Positions 1 to 7,700 of a stretch of 14,215 nt of DNA are shown here, one piece after another. How positions within the stretch are numbered: the stretch's first letter is position 1; every line of letters begins with the position of its first letter. The DNA is from Phascolarctobacterium sp. (lineage in GTDB: Bacteria; Bacillota; Negativicutes; Acidaminococcales; Acidaminococcaceae), in contig DXVZ01000072.1 in assembly GCA_019417125.1 (NCBI GenBank), forward strand, positions 1-14,215, in the 5' to 3' direction. The translations under genes and the position numbers were made by a program. The notes under the pieces were generated by a model. That model had not been told where the DNA came from. It saw nothing but the letters and a program-made list of their open reading frames with translations, and ran no database searches.

Positions 1-1
1 G

Positions 2-556
2 ATGTATGACGGCTTTATGGATACTTCGGACGGCGTTTTTTCGGCGCGTAGCCGCGAACGGATGCTGGAAATTATGAAGGACAGCCACGTTGGCTCCAAC
101 GCCGTGCTGGCGGTAATTGTGCTGATTTTGCTGAAAGTATCGGCGTACCTTGCCATTTACCCGCAGCTGCTGACTCCGGCGCTTGTTGCCATGAGCGTGG
201 CAACGCGCACCTTTATGGTAATTTTTATTGTTAACTTTCCATACGCGCGCAAAACCGGCATTGGCCACATGTTTACCATGTACGCCAAAAAAAGCTACAC
301 GGTTATCGCGCTGGCGCTGGGCATTGGCATAACGGCGCTGTGCGGCGTGCATTACCTGTTGGTGATGGCGGTAACTTTTGCGCTGGTGTTTGGCATTGCC
401 AAATTTTTGCAAAGCCAGCTGGGCGGGCTGACGGGCGACACTTACGGCGCGCTGACGGAGTGCGGCAACGTGCTGTACCTGCTTACGCTGATAATTGGCG
501 GACGTTTTTTGGTGCTTGGCTTTTATACTTACCACAGCATATTTAGTTTGTTTTAA
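2..556 (+). CDS. cobS: Adenosylcobinamide-GDP ribazoletransferase (cobalamin synthase), 5'-truncated by window edge
   Basis: CobS is an integral membrane enzyme that joins adenosylcobinamide-GDP to alpha-ribazole (or its phosphate), the last assembly step of the cobamide nucleotide loop. The 184 visible residues open with the family signature DGFMDTSDGVFSARSRERM followed by LEIMKDSHVGSN, the Asp-rich active-site region. Several hydrophobic segments follow, as expected for a polytopic membrane protein. The family is usually about 250 residues, so roughly 60 N-terminal residues lie upstream of the window; the ATG at base 2 is an internal Met and not the start. The stop is 12 bases before the cobT-like gene, with an AAGGA Shine-Dalgarno overlapping the cobS stop, which indicates co-transcription and coupled translation. 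Family assignment is confident. Confidence 0.93.
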   Translation: MYDGFMDTSDGVFSARSRERMLEIMKDSHVGSNAVLAVIVLILLKVSAYLAIYPQLLTPALVAMSVATRTFMVIFIVNFPYARKTGIGHMFTMYAKKSYTVIALALGIGITALCGVHYLLVMAVTFALVFGIAKFLQSQLGGLTGDTYGALTECGNVLYLLTLIIGGRFLVLGFYTYHSIFSLF

Positions 557-568
557 GGATGGTGCAAA

Positions 569-1429
569 ATGGAAATAGATGTTTTGGCGGCTGCGGTGCA
601 GCCTATTGATAGAACGCTGGCGGCAAAGGCGCAGGAACGCTTTGATAATTTAATTAAACCGGTCGGCTCGCTGGCGAAGCTGGAAGAAATGACTACGCGC
701 TATGCGGCAATTTACGGCAGCGCGGATAAAAACGACGTTAAATTTCCGCAGAAAATGCTGCTTTTATGGACGGCTGACGCCGGATGTGCGGCGGAATATA
801 TGCAGGGCAAAAAGCCAGTGTGCGTGCTGGCGCAAAACTCCGGCATCGGCTGCCAAACTTTTTTGGTAACGGCAGAAAACACGGAGGACGCATTATTAGA
901 GGGCGCGCTGCTGGTAAAAGAAGCGGCGTCGCAAAATGCCGGGCAGCAGGTGCTGGCTTTCGGCTGCGTGGATGGCGAAGTTCCTACATATAATATAGAA
1001 GCCTCTGCCAAAAGCGGCTACGAATTTCTGCAACAGCTGGGCAGCAGAACTATCGCTGCCATGGCGGGCGGCATTTTGCAGGCGGCGGCCCTGCGCGTGC
1101 CCGTAATGCTGGACGGCGCTGCGGTGTGCCTGGCGGCGCTGGCGGCGGTTAAGTACAACCAAAACGTAAAGCCGTACCTTTTTGCCGGGCATGTATCGGC
1201 GGAGCCTGGCGTGGCAACGCTGCTGGAGCAGCTGGGGCTTGCCGCGCCGCTGAAGCTGGATATTAAAATTTGCCGCGGCGAGGGCGCTGTGCTGGCGCTG
1301 AGCCTTATGGACGCAGGCATTAAAGCTTACAAAGAAATGGAAACTTTCGCCGAGGCTGGCGTACACGCCGAATTTAAAGAATTTTCGCACGCCGAGGAAA
1401 TTAAAGCGGGCAAACAGGGGGCAGAATAA
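569..1429 (+). CDS. cobT: Short CobT-family phosphoribosyltransferase homologue (lower-ligand activation)
   Basis: CobT transfers phosphoribose from nicotinate mononucleotide to a lower-ligand base, giving the alpha-ribotide used by CobS. Family marks seen here are KPVGSL (residues 30-35), RVPVMLDG (176-183), AGHVSAEPG (206-214) and RGEGA (236-240), whose Glu matches the catalytic Glu of the C-terminal GEG motif. The protein has 286 residues; CobT is usually about 350. The central family block GEMGIGNTT is not recognisable: the region reads GCVDGEVPTYNIEASA. The N-terminal GDHG-type segment is also eroded (TADAGCAAEY). It could be a divergent CobT or one subunit of an ArsA/ArsB-like heterodimer, as known from Sporomusa ovata for phenolic bases; no second subunit is visible in the window. 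It lies between cobS and cobC, and its stop overlaps the cobC start. Family is clear; substrate and independent activity are uncertain. Confidence 0.82.
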   Translation: MEIDVLAAAVQPIDRTLAAKAQERFDNLIKPVGSLAKLEEMTTRYAAIYGSADKNDVKFPQKMLLLWTADAGCAAEYMQGKKPVCVLAQNSGIGCQTFLVTAENTEDALLEGALLVKEAASQNAGQQVLAFGCVDGEVPTYNIEASAKSGYEFLQQLGSRTIAAMAGGILQAAALRVPVMLDGAAVCLAALAAVKYNQNVKPYLFAGHVSAEPGVATLLEQLGLAAPLKLDIKICRGEGAVLALSLMDAGIKAYKEMETFAEAGVHAEFKEFSHAEEIKAGKQGAE

Positions 1430-2037
1430 TGGGCAGGTTATATCTTATCCGCCACGGCGAAACGGATTCCAACAAAAGTTTCCGCTTTCAGGGGCAGACC
1501 GATATTGAGCTGAACGCAGCCGGCAGGGCGCAGGCAGAGAAACTGGCGCAGCATTTTAAAGATATTCACCTTGACGCTGTGTATTGCAGCAGTTTAAAAC
1601 GCGCGCGCTGCACGGCGCAGCCGCTGGCGGCGCTGCACGGGCTTGCGGTGCAGCCGGTTGACGATATCAAAGAAATTGCCTTTGGCGAGTGGGCGGGGCT
1701 GACCTACGAGCAGATTAACGATAAAGGGCTGGGGCAGATTGACGAGTTTTTTAAAAATCCGGCGCTGTGCCATGTGCCCGGCGGCGAAAATTTTAAAGAT
1801 GTCGCCGCCCGCGTAGAGCCGTTTTTTAAACGCTGCCTGGCAGAGATGGACGAAAAAGATATTGCCGTTGTATCGCACGGGGGTATTATCCGCGTGCTGC
1901 TGTGCCTGTTTTTGGGGCTGGATATGAATAAAATCTGGAATTTCAGCGTTGGCAACTGCAGCACAACAACGCTGGCAAAATGGCGCGGCTATAATACCGT
2001 GCTTGAAAGTACCAACGCAACTTATTATCTGCGCTGA
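1429..2037 (+). CDS. cobC: Histidine phosphatase superfamily protein, probable alpha-ribazole-5'-phosphate phosphatase
   Basis: CobC-type enzymes remove the 5' phosphate from alpha-ribazole phosphate (or from the cobamide phosphate) in nucleotide-loop assembly. The 202-residue protein has the phosphohistidine-phosphatase layout: LIRHGET with nucleophile His9, SSLKRARCTA with Arg60, EIAFGEWAGL with Glu82 as likely acid, and VVSHGGI with the second catalytic His150. Length is normal for the family. The ATG shares one base with the preceding stop (TAATG), and a GGGGG Shine-Dalgarno lies at 1417-1421, so translation is probably coupled to the cobT-like gene. The sequence alone identifies only a histidine phosphatase; the CobC role comes mainly from its position directly after cobS and cobT. 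Confidence 0.85.
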   Translation: MGRLYLIRHGETDSNKSFRFQGQTDIELNAAGRAQAEKLAQHFKDIHLDAVYCSSLKRARCTAQPLAALHGLAVQPVDDIKEIAFGEWAGLTYEQINDKGLGQIDEFFKNPALCHVPGGENFKDVAARVEPFFKRCLAEMDEKDIAVVSHGGIIRVLLCLFLGLDMNKIWNFSVGNCSTTTLAKWRGYNTVLESTNATYYLR

Positions 2038-2074
2038 CGCTGCGGGAACGAATGTAAAAAACAGCCGTGATATA

Positions 2075-2103
2075 TTGACATTTGTATTTTAAAAATATAT
2101 ACT
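2075..2103 (+). promoter_or_regulatory. Sigma-70-type promoter for the zinc-ribbon gene
   Basis: A perfect -35 TTGACA (2075-2080) and -10 TATACT (2098-2103) are separated by an ideal 17-bp AT-rich spacer. Transcription would start near 2110, leaving a leader of about 125 nt before the zinc-ribbon start codon. No terminator was recognised between cobC and this promoter. Confidence 0.8.
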
Positions 2104-2123
2104 AAAAGCAGTATATCTCAGCT

Positions 2124-2143
2124 GGTTCATATAGGGTTCATAT
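2124..2143 (+). repeat. Tandem 9-bp direct repeat (11-bp period) just downstream of a promoter
   Basis: GGTTCATAT occurs at 2124-2132 and again at 2135-2143. The copies start 11 bp apart, about one helical turn, and lie some 15-35 bases after the predicted transcription start. They could be a two-site operator read on one DNA face, or an element of the 5' UTR. No regulator can be named from the sequence. Confidence 0.4.
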
Positions 2144-2234
2144 CTTCTTTTTAATGCTGCTTGCATTTTTATCGAAGCCGTGGCATCTATGGAAGTCCTC
2201 ATGGGGTATGATTAATGTAAGGAGCTGATAAGCA

Positions 2235-2525
2235 ATGAAAGAAGACAAAACTTTAGTATGCAAGGAATGCGGCAAGGAATTTGTTTTTTCCGCTTCCGAA
2301 CAGGAATTTTATGAATCCAAGGGCTTTACCAATGAACCGGGCCGCTGCCCTGCCTGCCGCCAGGCACGCAAACAGCGACTCGGCATTGTAAGTGAACGCC
2401 CGGAACGCCAGATGTACCCAGCGGTTTGCGCTGAATGCGGCAAAGAAACCGAAGTTCCGTTTAAACCTTCGGAAGACCGTCCGGTTTACTGCCGTGACTG
2501 CTACAACGCGCACCACAGAAGATAA
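2235..2525 (+). CDS. Small double zinc-ribbon protein (four CxxC motifs)
   Basis: This 96-residue soluble, basic protein carries two four-cysteine zinc ribbons. The first uses C9/C12 and C38/C41 with the spacer KEFVFSASEQEFYESKGF between, matching a small zinc-ribbon family common in clostridia and Chloroflexi. The second uses C65/C68 and C86/C89 around ETEVPFKPSEDRPVYCRDCY, matching a second short CxxC...CxxC family that often follows the first. The molecular function of these families is unknown to me; nucleic-acid binding is plausible from charge and fold only. The ATG at 2235 has AAGGAG at 2219-2224. It is transcribed alone, between its own strong promoter and an intrinsic terminator, and has a long leader, which suggests regulated expression. 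Gene call is confident; function is open. Confidence 0.88.
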   Translation: MKEDKTLVCKECGKEFVFSASEQEFYESKGFTNEPGRCPACRQARKQRLGIVSERPERQMYPAVCAECGKETEVPFKPSEDRPVYCRDCYNAHHRR

Positions 2526-2538
2526 TAAACAAATACAG

Positions 2539-2566
2539 CCTGCCGTAAAAACGCGGCAGGTTTTTT
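2539..2566 (+). terminator. Intrinsic terminator after the zinc-ribbon gene
   Basis: CCTGCCG (2539-2545) pairs with CGGCAGG (2554-2560) around a short A-rich loop, followed directly by six T residues (2561-2566) and GTTT. It is a typical factor-independent terminator 13 bases after the stop codon. Confidence 0.9.
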
Positions 2567-2606
2567 GTTTATAGCGGCGAATTTTATAAATAATGTGACA
2601 GAAACT

Positions 2607-2636
2607 TTGAGAAAGTTATTGGCAGTATGGTATAAT
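2607..2636 (+). promoter_or_regulatory. Promoter of the DUF2156-GNAT-purL operon
   Basis: A perfect -10 TATAAT (2631-2636) is preceded by TGG, giving an extended -10. A fair -35, TTGAGA, lies at 2607-2612 with an 18-bp spacer. Predicted transcription start is near 2643, about 28 bases before the proposed ATT start codon. Confidence 0.72.
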
Positions 2637-2670
2637 AATTTAATAAGAAGAAATTATTGGGGGTCATTTT

Positions 2671-3555
2671 ATTTTAGAACTTAAAGAAATTGCAGTAACT
2701 GATAAAGCATTGTTTGAAAGCTATATGTCGCGCCCGTATTACCGCGGGTCGGAATGTGCTTTTGGCAACTTATTTATGTGGCAGACGTGCTACGATATTT
2801 TTTGGACGGAAGCGCACGGTTTTTTGGTGCTGAAAGTAAAAAGAAACGACGTTGATTTCTTTTTGCAGCCGTTTGGCGGCAAGGATGAAGATTTGCCGTT
2901 ATTGATGAAAGAAATTAAAGAATACCATGCTGGCAAGCCGTTTGAAATTCACGGCATTTATGAGGACGGCAGGGAAAGGCTCCTGAAAGCTTTCCCTGAT
3001 TTGGAGATTGTGGACGACCGCGATAATTGGGACTATGTGTATTTGCAGCAGAACCTGGCAACGCTCAGCGGGCGCAAATACCACGGCAAGAAGAACCATT
3101 GCAACGCTTTTGTAAAAGAGCATCCCGATTATGTTTACGAGGAAATGAGCCGCAGCAACATTGACGAATGCATTGCCTTTGGCGATATGTGGTGTGAGCG
3201 CCGCATGTCGGAAGACCCGTCGCTGGTGTGCGAAAAATGCGCTATCCACGAGGCGCTGGACAATTTTGAAGCACTGAAGCTGCGCGGCGGCGTTATCCGC
3301 ATTGACGGCAAGGTTGAAGCGTTTAGTTTCGGCGAAAAAATTAACGATGATACGGCAGTGCTGCACGTGGAAAAGGCGAACCCGGAAATCCGCGGGCTGT
3401 ACGCCGTTATTAACCGCGACTTTGCCAAAAACGCCTGGGGCGACGTTACTTACCTTAACCGAGAGGAAGATATGGGGCACGAAGGCCTGCGCATGGCGAA
3501 AGAATCGTATAAACCGGAGTTTATGGTAAAAAAATATTCCACTGTTTTTAAATAA
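2671..3555 (+). CDS. DUF2156 (phosphatidylglycerol lysyltransferase C-terminal-like) acyltransferase-fold protein
   Basis: The protein matches DUF2156, a GNAT-like fold related to the C-terminal catalytic domain of MprF, which uses aminoacyl-tRNA. Diagnostic stretches are GRKYHGKKNHCNAF in the middle, HVEKANPEIRGLYAVIN near residue 240, and YLNREEDMGHEGLRMAKESY near the C terminus. There are no membrane segments, so it is a cytosolic stand-alone domain of unknown substrate. The start is unusual. The first conventional start in frame is TTG at 2710, which lacks a Shine-Dalgarno and removes residues the family normally has. The frame stays open upstream to a stop at 2644 and contains no ATG, GTG, TTG or CTG there. 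An ATT codon at 2671 lies 7 bases after GGGGG (2659-2663) and would give an N terminus LELKEIAVTDKALFESY typical of relatives. I therefore place the start at ATT (294 residues). It lies 9 bases before the GNAT gene, same operon. Confidence 0.8.
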   Translation: MLELKEIAVTDKALFESYMSRPYYRGSECAFGNLFMWQTCYDIFWTEAHGFLVLKVKRNDVDFFLQPFGGKDEDLPLLMKEIKEYHAGKPFEIHGIYEDGRERLLKAFPDLEIVDDRDNWDYVYLQQNLATLSGRKYHGKKNHCNAFVKEHPDYVYEEMSRSNIDECIAFGDMWCERRMSEDPSLVCEKCAIHEALDNFEALKLRGGVIRIDGKVEAFSFGEKINDDTAVLHVEKANPEIRGLYAVINRDFAKNAWGDVTYLNREEDMGHEGLRMAKESYKPEFMVKKYSTVFK

Positions 3556-3564
3556 GAGGCATGT

Positions 3565-4743
3565 ATGGATTTTAGGTTTTTAAACGCAGATTCGCTGCCG
3601 CAGGCGGCGGATTTGTGGGACTACTGCTTTGAAAAAAAGGGCGACCCGTTTTACGAATGGTATTTTGGCGAATACTGCTTGAAGCAAAATACAGTTATCG
3701 GCGGGTTTGACGGCGCTAAACTGGCGTGCATGCTGCATTTAAACCCGTATGCAATTAAACTGCGCGGAAAGGATGTGCGCCTGCCTTACATTGTTGGCGT
3801 GGCAACGGCCCCGGAATACCGCGGGCAGCACTTAACGCGCCGGCTTTTGGAAACGGCGTTTACCGTTTTGCGGGCGCAGGGCGCGGCGTTTGCGCTGTTA
3901 ATGCCCATTAACCCGGCAATTTATACGCCCTACGGCTTTAGCTACTGCTATTACCGCCATTTGTACAAAATGCCGCTGGCAGAACTGAAAAAGCTGCCGC
4001 CGGTGCAGAACGTAAAACTTGTGCGTTATGCTGATATTAGCGAAGGCTTGGAAGCCGCAGCCGCCGTTTACGAAGCCTGCTGTCAAAGCTTAAACGGCAT
4101 GGCAGTACGCAGCAAAGCCAAATGGCTGGAGCTTTTAAACGGCTATAAGGCAGAAAAGGTAATGCTGGCAGCGGCGTTTTGTAATGAAAAGCCATGCGGC
4201 TATATGCTGTATTCCGTAAATAACGGCACGTTTAAAGTGCAGGAAATGCTGACGCTTGATTATAATGCGCAGACCGCGCTTTTGCATTATGCTGCCGGGC
4301 ATTTAAGCGGCGCCGCTGCTTTTGAGTGGCTGGCAGAACCCGGTAACCTGGCGTATCTTGATTTTGCGGGCAGCGATTACAGCGGCAGCATAACGCCGTT
4401 TATGATGGCGCGCTGCCTTAACATCCGCAAGGCGCTGGATATGCTGCCGGTGCCGCAAGGCTTAACCGGCGAAGCTGCGCTGTTAATAACCGATAAATTT
4501 TTGCCGCTGAACAACGGTTTATTAAAAATAAAGGCGCAAAACGGCGCTTTAACCCACGCCAGTACGCTGGATGACGAAGAAATTGTGATGGATGCGGCGG
4601 CGTTCACGCAGCTGTACTTTGGCGCATTTAGTTTTGATGAGCTGGTGCGTGCCGGAAAAATTAAAGTTCTTAATCCGCACAAAAGCGGGTTTTTACAGGC
4701 GTTGTTTACCAAATGCCGCAACTATATTAACGAGTATTATTGA
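3565..4743 (+). CDS. Eis-like GNAT family N-acetyltransferase
   Basis: This 392-residue protein has the size and order of the Eis family: an N-terminal GNAT domain, a second GNAT-like domain and a C-terminal sterol-carrier-like domain. The acetyl-CoA loop is VGVATAPEYRGQHLTRRL (residues 77-94). In the usual R-G-x-G-x-A pattern the second Gly is His here. NPAIYTPYGFSY (116-127) matches the conserved segment that holds the Eis general-acid Tyr, and the protein ends in EYY, so a terminal aromatic carboxylate is present as in Eis. Known Eis proteins acetylate amines on aminoglycosides, peptides or proteins; the substrate here is not known. ATG at 3565 follows AGAGG; a nearby ATG at 3561 is out of frame. 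It sits 9 bases after the DUF2156 gene and 24 bases before purL, so it is probably co-transcribed with both. Confidence 0.82.
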   Translation: MDFRFLNADSLPQAADLWDYCFEKKGDPFYEWYFGEYCLKQNTVIGGFDGAKLACMLHLNPYAIKLRGKDVRLPYIVGVATAPEYRGQHLTRRLLETAFTVLRAQGAAFALLMPINPAIYTPYGFSYCYYRHLYKMPLAELKKLPPVQNVKLVRYADISEGLEAAAAVYEACCQSLNGMAVRSKAKWLELLNGYKAEKVMLAAAFCNEKPCGYMLYSVNNGTFKVQEMLTLDYNAQTALLHYAAGHLSGAAAFEWLAEPGNLAYLDFAGSDYSGSITPFMMARCLNIRKALDMLPVPQGLTGEAALLITDKFLPLNNGLLKIKAQNGALTHASTLDDEEIVMDAAAFTQLYFGAFSFDELVRAGKIKVLNPHKSGFLQALFTKCRNYINEYY

Positions 4744-4767
4744 AATTTGAGCAGGGAGGCTGATTTA

Positions 4768-7700
4768 ATGGATGAAATCAGACGCATTTTTGTAGAAAAG
4801 AAAGAAGCTTTTGCCGTTGAGGCAAGAGGCCTTTGTGCCGATTTGCAGACTAACCTTGGCATGAAAGGCTTAACCGGCATCCGCGTTATTAACCGTTACG
4901 ACGTGATGGGTGTAACCGATGAGGAATTTGCCGCTGCCAAAGCGCTGGTGCTTTCTGAGCCGCCTGTTGACACAGTTGCGGAAACATTGGAAGTGCCTGC
5001 CGGCTGCCGTGCTTTTGCGGTTGAATTTTTGCCTGGCCAGTACAACCAAAGAGAGGATTTTGCCGCTCAGTGCATTCAGCTGATTACGCAAAAGGAGCGT
5101 CCGCTGGTATCTTCAGCCAAAGTTTATATTTTGTCCGGCACAATCAGCGACGAAGAATTTGCCAAAATTAAGGCGTACTGCATTAACCCCATTGAAGCGC
5201 GCGAAGCCGCCTGGGAAAAACCGCAGACTTTGGTGCAGACCTGTGAAGAACCGCAGAAAATTAAATCGGTTGAAGGCTTTTTAACCTTTACCAAAGAAGA
5301 AATGGAAGCTTACCGCAGCGCCAACGGTTTTGCCATGAGCCTGGAGGATTTGCTGTGGTGCCAGAAATATTTTAACGAAGAACACCGCGAACCGACCATT
5401 ACGGAAATTAAAGTGCTTGATACTTACTGGTCCGACCACTGCCGCCATACTACTTTTATGACGCAGATTGAGGACGTGGAAATTGAACCGGGGCTTTACA
5501 CCCAGCCGGTACAGGCTGCGCTGGATAAATACATGGAAGCGCGCGATGAAGTGTACGGCGCAGATACCAAACGCCCTGTTACTTTGATGGATATTGCCGT
5601 TATCGGCATGAAAAAGCTCCGTGCCGAAGGCAAGCTGGACGATTTGGACGAATCGGAAGAAATTAATGCCTGCACGATTGTTGTGCCTATTGAAGTAGAC
5701 GGCAAAACCGAAGAATGGCTGCTGCTGTTTAAAAACGAAACCCATAACCACCCGACGGAAATTGAACCGTTCGGCGGCGCTGCTACCTGCCTTGGCGGCG
5801 CTATCCGCGATCCGCTTTCGGGCCGTGCTTACGTATACCAGGCGATGCGCGTAACCGGCGCTGCCGACCCGCGCGTACCTGTTGAGGACACCCTGCCCGG
5901 CAAACTGCCGCAGCGCAAAATTACTATCGGCGCGGCAGCGGGGTACAGCTCTTACGGCAACCAGATTGGTTTGGCAACCGGGCATGTACAGGAATACTAT
6001 CACGATAAATTTGTGGCAAAACGCATGGAGGTAGGCGCAGTTGTTGGCGCTGTGCCGCGTAACCTTGTTAAGCGAGAAGTGCCCGAGCCTGGCGACCTTT
6101 TGGTGCTGCTTGGCGGCAGAACCGGGCGTGACGGCTGCGGCGGCGCAACGGGTTCTTCTAAAGAACACACCGTCGATTCGCTGGCAAGCTGCGGCGCTGA
6201 AGTACAAAAGGGCAATCCGCCGACTGAACGCAAAATTCAGCGCCTGTTCCGCAACCCGGAAGTAACGCCGATGATTAAGCGCTGCAACGACTACGGCGCT
6301 GGCGGCGTATCCGTCGCTAACGGCGAACTTGCCGACGGGCTTGTAATTGACCTTGATAAAGTACCGAAAAAATACGAAGGGCTTGACGGTACGGAGCTTG
6401 CCATTTCCGAATCGCAGGAACGCATGGCTTTGGTTATCGCGCCCGAAAATATTAAAAAATTTGTAGCGTTTGCCGATGAGGAAAACCTGGAAGCAACAGT
6501 TATCGGCGAGGTAACGGATAACAGAAGGCTTGTTATGTATTGGCGCGGCGACAAGATTGTTGACCTGTCGCGCGACTTTTTGAATACCAACGGCGTTGCC
6601 CAGCACGCCGACGTTAAAGTTTGCAATGTAGAGGGCGAATGCGTATTCGATAAACTGCTGGCAGAAGTTGCTGCGGCAGACGGCATAAAAAACGCCTGGC
6701 TGGCTAACCTTGGCAGGCTGAATGTTTGCAGCCAGAAAGGCCTTTCCGAACGCTTCGACAGCACTATCGGCCGCGGTACGGTGCTGATGCCGTTTGGCGG
6801 CAAGCGCCAGCTTACCCCGTCCGAAGGTATGGTTGGCAGGCTGCCGGTGCTGCACGGCAAAACCACGGCGGCATCAGTTATGGCGTGCGGCTATAACCCG
6901 GACGTTGCCTGCTGGAGCCCGTTCCACGGCGCAATGTATGCTGTTGTGGAATCCGTAACACGCGCTGTTGCCTTGGGCGCTGACCCGGCAAAATTGCGCC
7001 TTACCTGCCAGGAATACTTCCCCAAACTGCATAACACCGAACTGTGGGGGCAGCCGTTTGCGGCGCTCTTGGGCGCGTTTACCGCGCTGGACGCTTTGGG
7101 CTTGCCTGCAATTGGCGGCAAGGACAGTATGAGCGGTACGTTTATGGATAAAACCGTTCCGCCGACGCTGGTATCTTTTGCGGTTGATGTTATCGACGGC
7201 GATAAAGCGGTATCGGCAGAATTTAAAAACGCAGGCAGCAAGGTTGTATTCCTCTCCTGCCAGCGCGAAGCAACAGAAGTGCCTGATTTTAACGCGCTGA
7301 AAGCGAACCTTACGGCGGTGCACAACGCCATTTTGGCTGGCAAAATCACTGCTGCGGCAGCCGTTAAAGAAGGCGGCATTGCAGCGCTTGTAACAACTAT
7401 GTGCCTTGGCAACAACCTGGGCTTTGAATTTATTAAACCTTACAACGATACCGACGGACTGTTTACTTTGCAGCCCGGCGGCATGGTGCTGGAGCTGGCT
7501 GACGGCGTTGAGCCGGAAGAACTGTTTGACGGCTTGGACTATATGCTGCTTGGCCATACTTCCGAAAAACCGGTTATCGCTATCAACGACGACGTTATCT
7601 GCATGGGCGAAGCCGAACAAGCTTACAGCGCCCCGCTGGAAGGCATCTTCCCGGCTAAAACCGATGAAAAGGACGGCAAGGATATTGACTTGCCGCTGTA

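Noticed and set aside
896..1390. Minus-strand open frame of 164 codons over the cobT-like gene
   Set aside because: It is a shadow of the CobT coding frame. No start signals or recognisable motifs were seen, and no promoter points into it.
2189..2215. Eight-codon frame in the zinc-ribbon leader as a regulatory leader peptide
   Set aside because: It has no recognisable Shine-Dalgarno, no run of a regulatory amino acid, and no attenuator hairpin after it.
2899..3480. Minus-strand open frame of 193 codons over the DUF2156 gene
   Set aside because: It is antisense to a frame with clear family motifs and has no recognisable protein features of its own.
4747..4767. Earlier TTG start for purL
   Set aside because: The strong Shine-Dalgarno GGGAGG lies after this TTG and is correctly spaced for ATG 4768.
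5281..6855. Long minus-strand open frame (524 codons) inside purL
   Set aside because: It lies wholly antisense to a conserved, motif-complete PurL. Its composition reflects the codon bias of the plus strand, and it has no family resemblance or upstream signals.
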